A stretch of 32,816 nt of DNA from an uncultured Bacteroidales bacterium (GTDB taxonomy: Bacteria; Bacteroidota; Bacteroidia; Bacteroidales; Paludibacteraceae). The DNA is taken from positions 1 to 32,816 of the forward strand of contig CAMOMF010000117.1 of NCBI GenBank assembly GCA_946619625.1, given 5' to 3'. The notes beneath the pieces were generated by a model. The model had not been told where the DNA came from, ran no database searches, and worked only from the letters and a program-made list of their open reading frames with translations. A program made the position numbers and the translations under genes. Numbering within the stretch: the first letter of the stretch is position 1; each line of letters opens with the position of its first letter. Below, piece by piece: positions 1 to 7,950 of the stretch.

Positions 1-60
1 AACATCAAACAACATCAAACGCCCGCAGGGCATCAAACAACGTTAAACAACATCAAACTA
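1..60. repeat. AACATCAAAC short direct repeats at the left edge
   Basis: The decamer AACATCAAAC occurs exactly at 1-10, 11-20 and 49-58. Degenerate copies lie at about 29-38 and 39-48. A small GCCC-GCA-GGGC hairpin sits at 21-31. The block lies just before ddl. It may be an intergenic spacer or the end of an element that continues to the left; nothing marks it as coding. Confidence 0.6.
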
Positions 61-83
61 CCGGTTTGCACAAAGAACAAGCA

Positions 84-1103
84 ATGAAAAATATAGTAAT
101 TATAGCAGGCGGAGATTCGTCGGAGTATGGCGTTTCTCTGCGGAGTGCAGCGGGGTTGTATTCCTTTATGGACAAGACTCGCTATCAGGTGTTTATCGCC
201 TGCCTACACGGGCAAGAGTGGAAATTGGCGACCGACTACAGCGAAGGGAAAGAGTTCGATGGCTGCCACTGGGTGGATATCGACAAGAACGGGTTCACAG
301 CGGGGGACCTCCGTTTCGATTTTGCGTATATCACCATCCACGGGACGCCCGGGGAGAACGGGGTGCTGCAAGGTTATCTGGACCTGATTGGGATGCCATA
401 CAGTTGTTGCGGAGTACTGGCGGCAGCCATGACTTTTGACAAATATACGTGCAACCACTACCTGCACGCCTTCGGGCTGAATATAGCAAAGAGTATCCTG
501 CTGCGCGAGGGTGATAGTATCACCGATGAACGTGTGGAGAAAGAGATTGGTTTGCCGTGTTTTATCAAGAGCAACGTGGGGGGGTCCAGTTTTGGATGTA
601 CCAAGGTGAAGACGCGGGAGCAGATCCAGCCAGCCATCCAGGCGGCGTACGCAGAGGGTAACGAAGTGATCATAGAGCGCTTGATGAGCGGTCGTGAGGT
701 GACCTGCGGAGTATATAAGACGTCTAAACGTGCCGTTGCTTTTCCGGTGACCGAAGTGGTGACAAGCAACGAGTTTTTCGACTATGACGCCAAATACAAC
801 GGACAGGTGGACGAAATCACGCCTGCACCTATTCCTGCCGGGCTGTTCCGCGCCATTCAGGACCTGACTATGCACATCTACGACATAATGGGCTGCAGGG
901 GTATTATCCGTACCGACTATATCCTGGAGCCGGTCAGCGAGCCCGACAACGCGGACAAGCACATAGTGGATGGTTACAAAATCATGCTGTTAGAGGTGAA
1001 CACCACGCCCGGCATGACCGCGACCAGTTTCATTCCGCAGCAAGTACGTGCGGCAGGATTGGATATTAAGGACGTATTAACGCATATCATAGAAAATGAT
1101 TGA
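84..1103 (+). CDS. ddl: D-alanine--D-alanine ligase
   Basis: This cytosolic ATP-grasp enzyme joins two D-alanines to make the dipeptide used in peptidoglycan precursors. The 339-residue product is the normal length for the family. It opens with a Rossmann-like strand (IVIIAGGDSSEYGVSLRS) and carries HGTPGENGVLQGYLDLIGMP near residue 92, the ATP-grasp loop SNVGGSSFG (residues 163-171), IIRTDY, and the metal-binding end EVNTTPGMT (about 304-312). I chose the ATG at 84 over the in-frame TTG at 66, because it puts the usual M-K-x-I-V-I-I start at the N-terminus. The next gene starts 8 nt inside its 3' end, so the two are probably translationally coupled. No promoter is visible in the 83 nt upstream, so transcription may enter from the left. 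Confidence 0.95.
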   Translation: MKNIVIIAGGDSSEYGVSLRSAAGLYSFMDKTRYQVFIACLHGQEWKLATDYSEGKEFDGCHWVDIDKNGFTAGDLRFDFAYITIHGTPGENGVLQGYLDLIGMPYSCCGVLAAAMTFDKYTCNHYLHAFGLNIAKSILLREGDSITDERVEKEIGLPCFIKSNVGGSSFGCTKVKTREQIQPAIQAAYAEGNEVIIERLMSGREVTCGVYKTSKRAVAFPVTEVVTSNEFFDYDAKYNGQVDEITPAPIPAGLFRAIQDLTMHIYDIMGCRGIIRTDYILEPVSEPDNADKHIVDGYKIMLLEVNTTPGMTATSFIPQQVRAAGLDIKDVLTHIIEND

Positions 1104-2049
1104 TATCAACCAAGCAATAAGCAGCCTGAGTTGGCAACGCGAGCCGTATGGACTGTACGCGCCTATTGCCTACGCTCTGGAGGGTGGAGGGAAGCGACTG
1201 CGTCCCACGTTGGCGCTGATGGCATGCCGTATGTTCGGGGGAGACGAAGAAAAAGCGCTGCCAGTAGCACTGGCGCTGGAGATTTTCCACAACTTCACAC
1301 TGCTGCACGATGACGTGATGGACCAAGCCCCCGTCAGACGGGGACGCCCGACGGTGCACGTCCGCTGGGACGACAATACCGCCATACTGAGCGGCGACCA
1401 GATGATGACGGAAGCGTATGTTCAGTTGGAGCAAGTAGAGCCGTCGTTGCTGCCACGCGTACTTCATTTGTTCAATGCCATGGCTACCGACATCTGGCGC
1501 GGACAACAATTAGACATGGAGTTTGAGAAGCGGGAGAAGGTCAGCGTGGACGAGTACATCGAAATGGTGCGCCTGAAAACGTCGGTTCTGCTGGGTGCCG
1601 CCCTGCAATTAGGTGGACTGATGGCGGGTGCCTCCGAAAGCGACCTGACGCTGCTTTACCGGATAGGAGAGCGGATCGGGCTGGCGTTCCAGATACAAGA
1701 CGACGTGCTGGATGTGTGGGGCGATGAGCGCACATTCGGCAAACGTATCGGCGGCGATATTGTGCAGAACAAGAAATCGCTCGTTCAGATTCTTGCCTTG
1801 GAGAATGCCAATCCCGAGCAGCTGCGGGAACTGCGCCGGTGGATAGACATGAAGTGTTTTGACGAAGAGCAGAAAATCGCCGAGGTCACCGCGCTGTATA
1901 ATGCCATCCGGGTACGCCCGATGTGCGAAGAACGCGAAGCGCAATACACGGAGCAGGCGATGAACGACATCATGCTGTTGTCCGTCCCGCAGGATAAGAA
2001 ACAAGAACTTATCGACATCACCCGCAAATTGTTGAACCGTAAGAACTAA
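1096..2049 (+). CDS. polyprenyl (isoprenoid) diphosphate synthase
   Basis: A trans-isoprenyl diphosphate synthase of 317 residues. It condenses isopentenyl diphosphate with an allylic diphosphate to make the prenyl chain of quinones or related lipids. Both Asp-rich motifs are intact: the first is HDDVMD with D72, D73 and D76, followed by the RRGRPT basic stretch; the second is QDDVLDVWGD with D202 and D203. GGGKRLRP near residue 31 is the usual substrate-binding N-terminal motif. Chain length cannot be read reliably from the sequence, so farnesyl, geranylgeranyl or octaprenyl synthase are all possible. The ATG overlaps the ddl stop region (ATGATTGA), which suggests coupled expression. The following gene begins 9 nt after the stop. 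Confidence 0.93.
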   Translation: MIDINQAISSLSWQREPYGLYAPIAYALEGGGKRLRPTLALMACRMFGGDEEKALPVALALEIFHNFTLLHDDVMDQAPVRRGRPTVHVRWDDNTAILSGDQMMTEAYVQLEQVEPSLLPRVLHLFNAMATDIWRGQQLDMEFEKREKVSVDEYIEMVRLKTSVLLGAALQLGGLMAGASESDLTLLYRIGERIGLAFQIQDDVLDVWGDERTFGKRIGGDIVQNKKSLVQILALENANPEQLRELRRWIDMKCFDEEQKIAEVTALYNAIRVRPMCEEREAQYTEQAMNDIMLLSVPQDKKQELIDITRKLLNRKN

Positions 2050-2058
2050 TACACAGAT

Positions 2059-2817
2059 ATGCCGTACCGTAGATTTCCGACCACCGACAGTACCCGCCTG
2101 CACGCACTGCAACGCGCCGTGGAAAAGGCGAGCGAGGCCGATTTCACCGACCAGGTCATTTCATATAGAACCCTCTCCGAGGCACAGAAGTTCCTGATGA
2201 TTTTTGAGAACCAGGTTACCCAGTACCACTCCAATTTCCAGTCCAAGGTCTCCGCCAACAAGCAGTACCGTCATGTGGTAGGCAGAGCCCGAATGTACAT
2301 CAGCCACTTCATCCAAGTGCTGAACATGTCCGTGATGCGTGGCGAGATAAAAAAAGACGTCAAGACCCTGTACGGCCTGGACCCGAACAAACACGTACTT
2401 CCCGACCTGAGCACGGAGGAAGCGCTGCTGGAATGGGGCAAAAAAATCATACAGGGGGAAGAAGAGCGTATCCGTCAAGGCGGGTTCCCCATCTACAATC
2501 CCAATATCACGAAGGTGAAAGTGTATTTCGACATGTTCTGCGAGCAGCAGAGTTACAAAGAGATGCACGAGAAGACCACCACGCGCGTCTATGAGGACCT
2601 GGGTGAACTGCGCCGCCGTGCCGATGAGATCATCATGGATATATGGAACACCGTGGAGGCGCACTACAAGGACCTGTTGCCCTATGCGCGACTGATGGCA
2701 TGCAAGAGTTACGGTCTGATATACTACTACCGGACTGGTGAAAAGAAACTCACGCCGGACACGGACAAGGAGATTATCCGTAATCACCAGATGCAACCGG
2801 AACTAAATTTGGAATAA
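2059..2817 (+). CDS. conserved hypothetical protein, probably cytosolic and alpha-helical
   Basis: I do not recognise a named family. The 252-residue product has no signal peptide or membrane segment and is rich in charged and aromatic residues. It looks largely helical, with blocks such as QKFLMIFENQVTQYHSNFQ near residue 50 and LRRRADEIIMDIWNTVEAHY near residue 188. A YGLIYYYRTGEKKLTPDTDK segment lies near the C-terminus. It sits 9 nt after the prenyl synthase stop and 1 nt before the next start, so it is firmly inside the operon. The base composition and codon use look like its neighbours, and there is no sign of transfer. A structural or accessory role is possible, but I cannot assign one. 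Confidence 0.8.
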   Translation: MPYRRFPTTDSTRLHALQRAVEKASEADFTDQVISYRTLSEAQKFLMIFENQVTQYHSNFQSKVSANKQYRHVVGRARMYISHFIQVLNMSVMRGEIKKDVKTLYGLDPNKHVLPDLSTEEALLEWGKKIIQGEEERIRQGGFPIYNPNITKVKVYFDMFCEQQSYKEMHEKTTTRVYEDLGELRRRADEIIMDIWNTVEAHYKDLLPYARLMACKSYGLIYYYRTGEKKLTPDTDKEIIRNHQMQPELNLE

Positions 2818-2818
2818 C

Positions 2819-3424
2819 ATGTTATTTGCCAGTCAGATATATGATTTTCTCCGCAAACTGCCCTCACGGCGATTGAAGAAGGAGAAGGAAGAGATGAGAA
2901 TGATCATGCGCCAGCGTATGCAGCGCATGTCAGCCGAAGAGAGAGTTGCAATGAGTGAACATATATGCCAACGTCTGCGCGACAATGACGTGTTCCGTGA
3001 GGCAAAGGTGGTGATGATGTTCTATCCCATCCTGAACGAGCCGGATGTGCGCCCCCTGATGGAAGAGTTCTACCAGAGCAAAACCATCCTGTTGCCGGTA
3101 GCGCACCGCAAAGATATCGAAATGCGCCGCTACACCGGCAAGGAGTGCCTGCACCGAGGGAAGTTCGGCATTCCGGAGCCCCAGAGCAACACGTTTACCG
3201 GTACACCGGACTTGATCATACTGCCCGGAGTTGCTTTTGACAAGAAAGCCAACCGTTTGGGACGAGGCGGAGGATATTACGACCGTTTCCTGCACCACTT
3301 CCACCATGTGCACAAGTTTGCCGTGGCGTATGATTTTCAGATAGTGGACAAGGTGCCTATGGCGCATTCCGATGTGCAATTGGACGCGGTGTTCACAGTT
3401 GGCACAGAATTTGTCCGGAAATAA
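2819..3424 (+). CDS. 5-formyltetrahydrofolate cyclo-ligase
   Basis: This enzyme converts 5-formyl-THF to 5,10-methenyl-THF using ATP and returns the folate to one-carbon metabolism. The diagnostic Gly-rich motif GRGGGYYDRF begins at residue 148 and is preceded by LIILPGVAFDKKANRLG. KKEKEEMRMIMRQRM near the N-terminus resembles the Lys/Arg-rich start helix of the family. The length as drawn is 201 residues, slightly long. An in-frame ATG at 2894 (residue 26), preceded by a purine-rich stretch, would give a 176-residue protein closer to the usual size and may be the true start. The stop overlaps the next gene's ATG (TAATG), so the operon continues. Confidence 0.9.
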   Translation: MLFASQIYDFLRKLPSRRLKKEKEEMRMIMRQRMQRMSAEERVAMSEHICQRLRDNDVFREAKVVMMFYPILNEPDVRPLMEEFYQSKTILLPVAHRKDIEMRRYTGKECLHRGKFGIPEPQSNTFTGTPDLIILPGVAFDKKANRLGRGGGYYDRFLHHFHHVHKFAVAYDFQIVDKVPMAHSDVQLDAVFTVGTEFVRK

Positions 3425-4842
3425 TGCGGGCAACTCCTACACTCCTAAAAAACATGATTCGATTCAAGACATATTACCTCCTGTTCGCGCTGCTCGGGCT
3501 ACTGATAGTGCCGGGCTGCGAAAAGAAGACCGAAGTGAAAACGCCGTCTTCTGAGACCAAGTTGACGGCAATCGTTTTTGCAGCCAATGATAGTTTTCCC
3601 GGGTTGAAAGACGCTGAGTTTAAGGTGGACTTCAGCTCAGATACGGCTATTGTTTACAACCCCGACTCGTTGCCGGTAGGGACGCGTATTGACTCTGTTG
3701 TCGCCACGTTCTATTTCAGTACGAACATTGGATATGCGCGGTTCTGGTCCTACCTGGACACCACCATTATTCTGACGTCAGACACGCTGAACTTCACCCC
3801 GCAGCCGTGCTACCTGCACGTTGTGTCAGAAGACATGAAGCACGAGCGCGACTACAAGATCTACGTCAACGTCCACACGGTGGATCCCGACCTGTATGTA
3901 TGGTCCCGTACCCGCGAGCACCTTATTCCCCAGAACTGCGATGTACATGCGGAGAACCTGCGTGACACGGTACTGCTATTCACCCATGATGGTATATCGA
4001 CTGCGCTGTATCGTTCTACAGACGGCAAAGAGTGGAGCGGACCGGTACAAGTGACCGGACTGCCCAGGGGGGTCAATATCCGTCAGATTTGCAAGGGCAA
4101 AGACCTGCTCTATTACGCCGAGGGGCAGACACTATATACTTCGCTCACCGGCGCAGAGTGGACGGCAGTGAACTGCTCGGGATTAGGGCTGAACATGCAG
4201 AGCGCGCTGTTCTATTACAACGACTCGGTGTGGACGCTCGCCAAAGATATGACGACCAACGAGTTGTGGTTCACCACCATGAAGGAGGGGAAACTGCCCG
4301 CCAAACAGATGCAGATAGGTGTCCTTAACCGTTATTGCAGAACAGCGGGTGAACGTTTCCCTGTATCGGACTTCAGTGCCATCACTTTTATCGGGCAAAG
4401 CGGTCGCAGACGTGCTATGGTCATGGGCGGATACGATACAGAGGGACAGCCGCTTAACAGCCGTTGGAACCTGGAATGGGTGGACACCGACACGACTGCC
4501 GGCTACTACCGCCTGGAGAACTTCACCATAGAGCAGCCAGAGTTCTCAGCCATCACCGGTGCCGCATTGGTTTGGTACGACTACAAAATGCTGCTCTTCG
4601 GTGCTCTGGAGAACGGTGCCACCATCACGCAACACCCTGTGCTGGAGTCTATTGACGAGGGTATGAACTGGACCGTTCCCGACTCGGCGCAGAACAAACT
4701 GCCGGAGGAGTTCACCACTCGCCAGCGCCAAGCTATAGTTATCACGAAAGACAAGGCAATCCTGCTGATAGGCGGGCAGAACCACACCACCTCCTTCACG
4801 GACGTATGGCGCGGCAAGAAGAACTCGATAGACTGGTACTAA
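3424..4842 (+). CDS. DUF6242-type lipoprotein with a C-terminal beta-propeller-like region
   Basis: An exported lipoprotein of 472 residues. The hydrophobic signal ends in a lipobox, LIVPGC, with the lipidated Cys at residue 32 (or 22 if translation starts at the ATG at 3454). The first domain after the Cys has the phrases NPDSLPVGTRIDSVVATF and ERDYKIYVNVHTVDPD, which match what I know of Bacteroidales DUF6242 proteins. From about residue 155 to the end, repeats of the type STDGKEWSGP, SLTGAEWTAV and ESIDEGMNWTVP resemble sialidase/Kelch-like propeller blades. The function of the family is unknown; a surface or periplasmic binding role is inference. The start overlaps the previous stop. A GC-rich hairpin follows at 4865-4899. 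Confidence 0.85.
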   Translation: MRATPTLLKNMIRFKTYYLLFALLGLLIVPGCEKKTEVKTPSSETKLTAIVFAANDSFPGLKDAEFKVDFSSDTAIVYNPDSLPVGTRIDSVVATFYFSTNIGYARFWSYLDTTIILTSDTLNFTPQPCYLHVVSEDMKHERDYKIYVNVHTVDPDLYVWSRTREHLIPQNCDVHAENLRDTVLLFTHDGISTALYRSTDGKEWSGPVQVTGLPRGVNIRQICKGKDLLYYAEGQTLYTSLTGAEWTAVNCSGLGLNMQSALFYYNDSVWTLAKDMTTNELWFTTMKEGKLPAKQMQIGVLNRYCRTAGERFPVSDFSAITFIGQSGRRRAMVMGGYDTEGQPLNSRWNLEWVDTDTTAGYYRLENFTIEQPEFSAITGAALVWYDYKMLLFGALENGATITQHPVLESIDEGMNWTVPDSAQNKLPEEFTTRQRQAIVITKDKAILLIGGQNHTTSFTDVWRGKKNSIDWY

Positions 4843-4864
4843 CCTTACCCGTAACGGGAAGATA

Positions 4865-4899
4865 GAGGGGGTGCTTACCTTTGTGGTGGGCGCCCCCTC
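4865..4899 (+). terminator. hairpin ending the ddl operon
   Basis: GAGGGGGTGC at 4865-4874 pairs with GCGCCCCCTC at 4890-4899: a 10-bp stem with one G-T wobble and a 15-nt loop, 22 nt after the DUF6242 stop. There is no long T-run after it, so it may work as a processing or stability structure instead of a strict intrinsic terminator. Confidence 0.55.
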
Positions 4900-5263
4900 A
4901 ACATATTAAAAATCAGCCAAGAGTACTGCTAAAAATAGTGGTCTTGTAATAAGCATTCCGGGGCAAGTGAGCAAAAACAGGGCACTTAGAGTTAGGAAAG
5001 GTTATTCTTTGATAACATAGTAATACGTTGGAAATAAAGTAGTTGAGACATGTTGGTTATTGAACGGGGAGGGGTGACGGAGGGCGAAATTTTGCTCACC
5101 CTTCGGAGAGGGTAAGCAGACCGTTCGAAGAAGGTATACACATAGTCTCCTCTCCTTGGGGAGGAGGGGCGAAAGGTTCGATGGCGAGATTTCGTTATAT
5201 CGAGATGGCGTTATATCGAGATTTCGACTAAAGGCCGCAGGCAAATTGAGGGGGGATTAGTTG
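4900..5263. repeat. gene-free convergent spacer with small hairpins and direct repeats
   Basis: I see no convincing gene here. The stretch holds two hairpins built on CT/GA-rich arms, one around 5093-5116 (CACCCTTCGGAGAGGGT core) and one around 5149-5167 (CCTCTCCTTGGGGAGGAGG). It also has two exact 14-bp direct copies of CGTTATATCGAGAT at 5193-5206 and 5209-5222. Short CT/GA-rich hairpin repeats of this sort are common between Bacteroidetes genes. Confidence 0.5.
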
Positions 5264-5300
5264 TAACGCAAAGCAGCGAGCCGAAAAGCCCGCTGCGTTA
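5264..5300. other. interrupted inverted repeat in the convergent spacer
   Basis: TAACG at 5264-5268 pairs with CGTTA at 5296-5300, and inside it CAGCG pairs with CGCTG, around a CGAAAA loop. It lies between two converging transcription units and may act as a second, bidirectional terminator. Confidence 0.4.
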
Positions 5301-5314
5301 TGCAAATACAACCA

Positions 5315-5340
5315 ACGGCCCCCATCATGATGAGAGCCGT
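5315..5340 (-). terminator. terminator-like hairpin after the fimbrillin-like gene
   Basis: ACGGC at 5315-5319 pairs with GCCGT at 5336-5340, with an inner CATC/GATG stem. On the minus strand it is followed by a T/G-rich run (TTGGTTGTATTTG). It begins 6 nt after the stop codon of the gene at 5347. Confidence 0.5.
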
Positions 5341-5346
5341 CAAGTT

Positions 5347-7050
5347 TTATTCTAAAGTTACACTCTGATAACTTGTATTATACCAATTGTAACCAGCGCC
5401 TATTTGTATCGTTCCGGAGGTCGGCAAACTTGGGATATATGACTTAGCAATGCTAATTTCCAGATAATAATCATCACTATTAGAATTCGAGGACGTGTTC
5501 GGATTCAAGCCATAAGCATTAATTGTTACGCTTGTCGACTCGCCATTAATCGTAGCCGTTGAGATGGCACCATCTACACAAGTTGGTTTATCTCCACTAT
5601 TATTATCGGCATTTGTAAACGGCTGAAAAATAACTGTACAATTTGCCCTAGACAGATTATCAACAGATAGAGTTCCCGAATCATTCCATTTAAATGCAAG
5701 TGAAAGATCATTTCCTGTGTTCATCCTATTCTTTCTTAAGACAAGGTAGAAATAAAGATTATCTTCATCGGAATAGAACTTCCAGTCACGAATTCTGTCT
5801 GTACCGGTACTTCCTAACGGCGTGATAGCAGCCCAATCAGACATATTTCCATCAATTGAAATAGAAACAGACGGAGTATAAGAAGGCATTGGATACGGGA
5901 ACTTATGAGTAACAACGGTTATAGCCTGTGTGGAACAATTGAAGATAATATCTTTCGTACCATTAATTTCGTTAGTGAACTCCCAATTACTTGCAGGATA
6001 CCACGCATCCGTTTTCTTGTTATGGATTTTAAATTGATCTCCGGCAACGAAAGTGAAACCTGATAAAACACAATAGTTCCCGTCAGTCATCATGGGCACA
6101 TCTTGCCAAGAGCTACCACCGATAGTACCATGGAATGTCCACTCATCGTCATCTTGTACGAATTTTTCATAAGCAGTAACGTTCACTGCCGGCATAACAA
6201 GCAGGTCTGCGCGCCTGAGGCTAGACTGGGCTTTCGGAGTCTTGGACCAAACAGTAACGCCATTATCGTCTATAATCTGAAAAGTCAGTTTAGGTGTGGT
6301 GAGTTCAGGAACAGGGAAAATCCAAGAAAACGCACCGCTGCTCTTCCATGTGTTGAGGGTGATGTTGTTCAAGGTTGTATTCTCTGCGGCATCCAAGGTC
6401 ATCGGGTCCGTGCCGGCATTGGCAGGGTTTACATGGAAATCTCCAGTGATTTGTTTTCCCTCTACAGACATTTTAACCTTATAGGTGCCGGAAACAAGAT
6501 TGTTCACCGTCAGCTTCACAGCAGCGCCTACGTGCTTGAAGGAGATTTCATTCGAGTTATCAATAGATGCCACCAGAGGAGTCAGCATCTTATTATTGTC
6601 ATAACTCCAATATGCGCTGGGAAGCTTGAAGTACATGGTTCCTTCGTACACATTATTGTAAGTAGAGCCTGTACCTTGCCAAGGGAAGAAGGCTACCTTG
6701 GCATCAGACGGCTCATACTCTCCGGAGGCTCTTGTAAAAGTACCCTCTGTGGTTCCCCCACCATCAGAGAGAATAAAGTCTTGGTTGTTGGCATCATTCC
6801 AATTAGGGAAATAGATGCCTATATGATCTCCTGCACTCCAGACCAGCTGATTGCTCTCATTGATCGTGGCTTTGGCGATGCCGGAAGAAGCGGCGGCGCC
6901 TCCTGTATTGCCATTACTCGTGGGCTGCTCAATAGAGGCCTTGAAAGTAAAAGCATCTGTTTTCTGTTCGTTGTTGATAGGCGCATTTTTTTCTTGGCAA
7001 GAAACAAGAGCCAATGCAGCAAAAACTGCGAAATATACAATTTTTTTCAT
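5347..7050 (-). CDS. fimbrillin-like lipoprotein with SusE/F-like and CBM9-like modules
   Basis: A surface or periplasmic lipoprotein of 567 residues. The signal peptide ends in the lipobox LVSC (Cys18). Residues about 20-300 resemble the Bacteroidales fimbrillin/FimB family: a repeated W-S-x-G-D-x-I-G-I-Y-F pattern, then FKHVGAAVKLTV. Residues about 305-390 look like a SusE/SusF-type starch-binding module (GDQFKIHNKKTDAWYPAS). The rest, from SISIDGNMSDW, resembles a CBM9/DOMON-like beta-sandwich (DEDNLYFYLVLRKN). I chose the ATG at 7050 because it begins the MKK signal peptide; a longer reading from 7104 would overlap the small ORF at 7073-7195. A carbohydrate-binding role is inferred. It follows that small ORF by 22 nt and is probably cotranscribed with it. 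Confidence 0.8.
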   Translation of the reverse strand: MKKIVYFAVFAALALVSCQEKNAPINNEQKTDAFTFKASIEQPTSNGNTGGAAASSGIAKATINESNQLVWSAGDHIGIYFPNWNDANNQDFILSDGGGTTEGTFTRASGEYEPSDAKVAFFPWQGTGSTYNNVYEGTMYFKLPSAYWSYDNNKMLTPLVASIDNSNEISFKHVGAAVKLTVNNLVSGTYKVKMSVEGKQITGDFHVNPANAGTDPMTLDAAENTTLNNITLNTWKSSGAFSWIFPVPELTTPKLTFQIIDDNGVTVWSKTPKAQSSLRRADLLVMPAVNVTAYEKFVQDDDEWTFHGTIGGSSWQDVPMMTDGNYCVLSGFTFVAGDQFKIHNKKTDAWYPASNWEFTNEINGTKDIIFNCSTQAITVVTHKFPYPMPSYTPSVSISIDGNMSDWAAITPLGSTGTDRIRDWKFYSDEDNLYFYLVLRKNRMNTGNDLSLAFKWNDSGTLSVDNLSRANCTVIFQPFTNADNNSGDKPTCVDGAISTATINGESTSVTINAYGLNPNTSSNSNSDDYYLEISIAKSYIPSLPTSGTIQIGAGYNWYNTSYQSVTLE

Positions 7051-7072
7051 TACAGAATCTTTTTTATGTAGG

Positions 7073-7195
7073 TTAATATTCGTCTTCATCCCATGAACCA
7101 TCAATCGATCTCATGGCTTCCGCACTGCTGGTGAGAATGTCCTGAAACTGAATCGGAACGATTTCCGATTTAGGTGTTTGATAAACTTTTTTCAT
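7073..7195 (-). CDS. 40-residue small peptide, DI-x-T-x-S type
   Basis: A complete short frame, ATG to TAA, encoding 40 residues that begin MKKVYQTPKSEIVPIQFQ and continue DILTSSAEAMRSIDGSW, with an acidic end DEDEY. It has no signal peptide. It resembles the 48-residue peptide at 7743-7889 in an MK start, a short hydrophobic V-x-[IV] stretch, D-I-[LV]-T-x-S, and a later G-[SN]-W. Its stop lies 22 nt before the lipoprotein start, so the two would share one mRNA. I cannot name a function. Short proteins of this general look occur beside fimbrillin-like genes in Bacteroidales, from memory. Chance is the alternative, but the match to the second copy argues against it. Confidence 0.65.
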   Translation of the reverse strand: MKKVYQTPKSEIVPIQFQDILTSSAEAMRSIDGSWDEDEY

Positions 7196-7196
7196 A

Positions 7197-7432
7197 CAAA
7201 TATAGATTTATAAGTTACTAATTACACACAAAAAGAGCTATGCGCGGGGGTGGCGCACAGCCCGAGGGAAAAACATGAAAGCAGAGAGGGTATTTTTACC
7301 CCCCCCACGAGATTAGGCGAGAAGCCGAAAGAGGTAACTCGGGAGAATGGTATATGAAAAGGTAAGGCGACATAGAGCACATACTTTCAATTCGGTGTGC
7401 AAAGTTACAACTTTTTGCACAAAATAGGCTCA
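7197..7432 (-). promoter_or_regulatory. promoter and long leader for the small-peptide/fimbrillin-like unit
   Basis: On the minus strand, TAACTTTG at 7400-7407 matches the Bacteroidetes -7 box TAnnTTTG and sits in the same GTGCAAAGTTAC context as other promoters in this window. A TTTG on the minus strand lies at 7431-7434 with a 23-nt spacer, longer than usual. It would give a leader of about 200 nt. A second TAnnTTTG (TATATTTG, 7197-7204) lies directly before the ATG; it would give an almost leaderless mRNA and is less convincing. The leader contains a GGGTA-AAAA-TACCC hairpin near 7289-7302 and a C8 tract at 7299-7306. Confidence 0.5.
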
Positions 7433-7519
7433 AAAGGAAATATGTTTTTGAGCATAATGTGCAGGAAGGTTCACTTAGTTTGCTATTTTTCAAAGCGTTG
7501 AGGAATTTCGTCCAAACGG

Positions 7520-7635
7520 AAAGAGTGTTTCGGAGGGTTTCGAAAAGAAGAGGAGCGGTGCAAAGTGCCATCTTAGACCGCATTTTGGTGCAAATTAGTA
7601 GAGAAATGCGGTGTAAAGTGCCACCTTAGACCGCA
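7520..7635. promoter_or_regulatory. upstream regulatory block with 28-bp direct repeats
   Basis: Two 28-bp direct repeats lie at 7555-7582 and 7608-7635 and differ at two positions. Each is framed by GCGGT and ACCGC, so each can also fold as a hairpin. Just beside them, AAAGAGTGTTTCG at 7520-7532 recurs exactly at 10385-10397, at nearly the same distance from the -7 box of that promoter. I read this as a likely regulator-binding region. Confidence 0.5.
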
Positions 7636-7695
7636 AACAGAGAGTGGCGCTAAGAATTGAGGGCAAGCGTGACACAAATGCAGGAGGAAAACAAA

Positions 7696-7721
7696 CAAGC
7701 GGAGCCGTGTGGCCCCGCTTG
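7696..7721 (-). terminator. intrinsic terminator after the 48-residue small ORF
   Basis: CAAGCGGAGCC at 7696-7706 pairs with GGCCCCGCTTG at 7711-7721 with one mismatch and a 4-nt loop. On the minus strand the hairpin is followed by TTTGTTTTCC, a reasonable U-tract, 21 nt after the stop codon at 7743. Confidence 0.75.
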
Positions 7722-7742
7722 AATTATTATCGCTAAAGGGAA

Positions 7743-7889
7743 TCAATCCCAAATGCTGCGACGCCGGTCAGGAGCTTGAGCGTTCCAATTTCCGGTGGTC
7801 TTGGTGTCACCTATGCCAATACTGGCAGTAACAATATCGTTGTTGTTCACGCGAACAACGTGCAGTTGAGCTTCAATATACTGTTTCAT
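7743..7889 (-). CDS. 48-residue small peptide, DI-x-T-x-S type
   Basis: A complete short frame from ATG (7889) to TGA encoding 48 residues: MKQYIEAQLHVVRVNNN, then DIVTASIGIGDTKTTGNW, then a tail ending DRRRSIWD. It has no signal peptide or membrane segment. The core matches the peptide at 7073-7195: D-I-[LV]-T-x-S and G-[SN]-W at almost the same spacing. It lies 61 nt downstream of the 736-residue beta-helix protein and directly before a terminator, so it is probably the last gene of that unit. I cannot assign a function. The arrangement differs from the other copy, which comes before its large partner. Confidence 0.65.
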   Translation of the reverse strand: MKQYIEAQLHVVRVNNNDIVTASIGIGDTKTTGNWNAQAPDRRRSIWD

Positions 7890-7950
7890 AAGGCAAATAA
7901 TTTACAATTTGACAATTTAACTTTATTGACTATTGATTCATTATGATTAT

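Noticed and set aside
7296..7583. 95-codon minus-strand frame in the leader region before the fimbrillin-like unit
   Set aside because: It runs through the predicted -7 box and the repeat block, has no recognisable domain, and is Cys/Ser-rich in the way of random frames.
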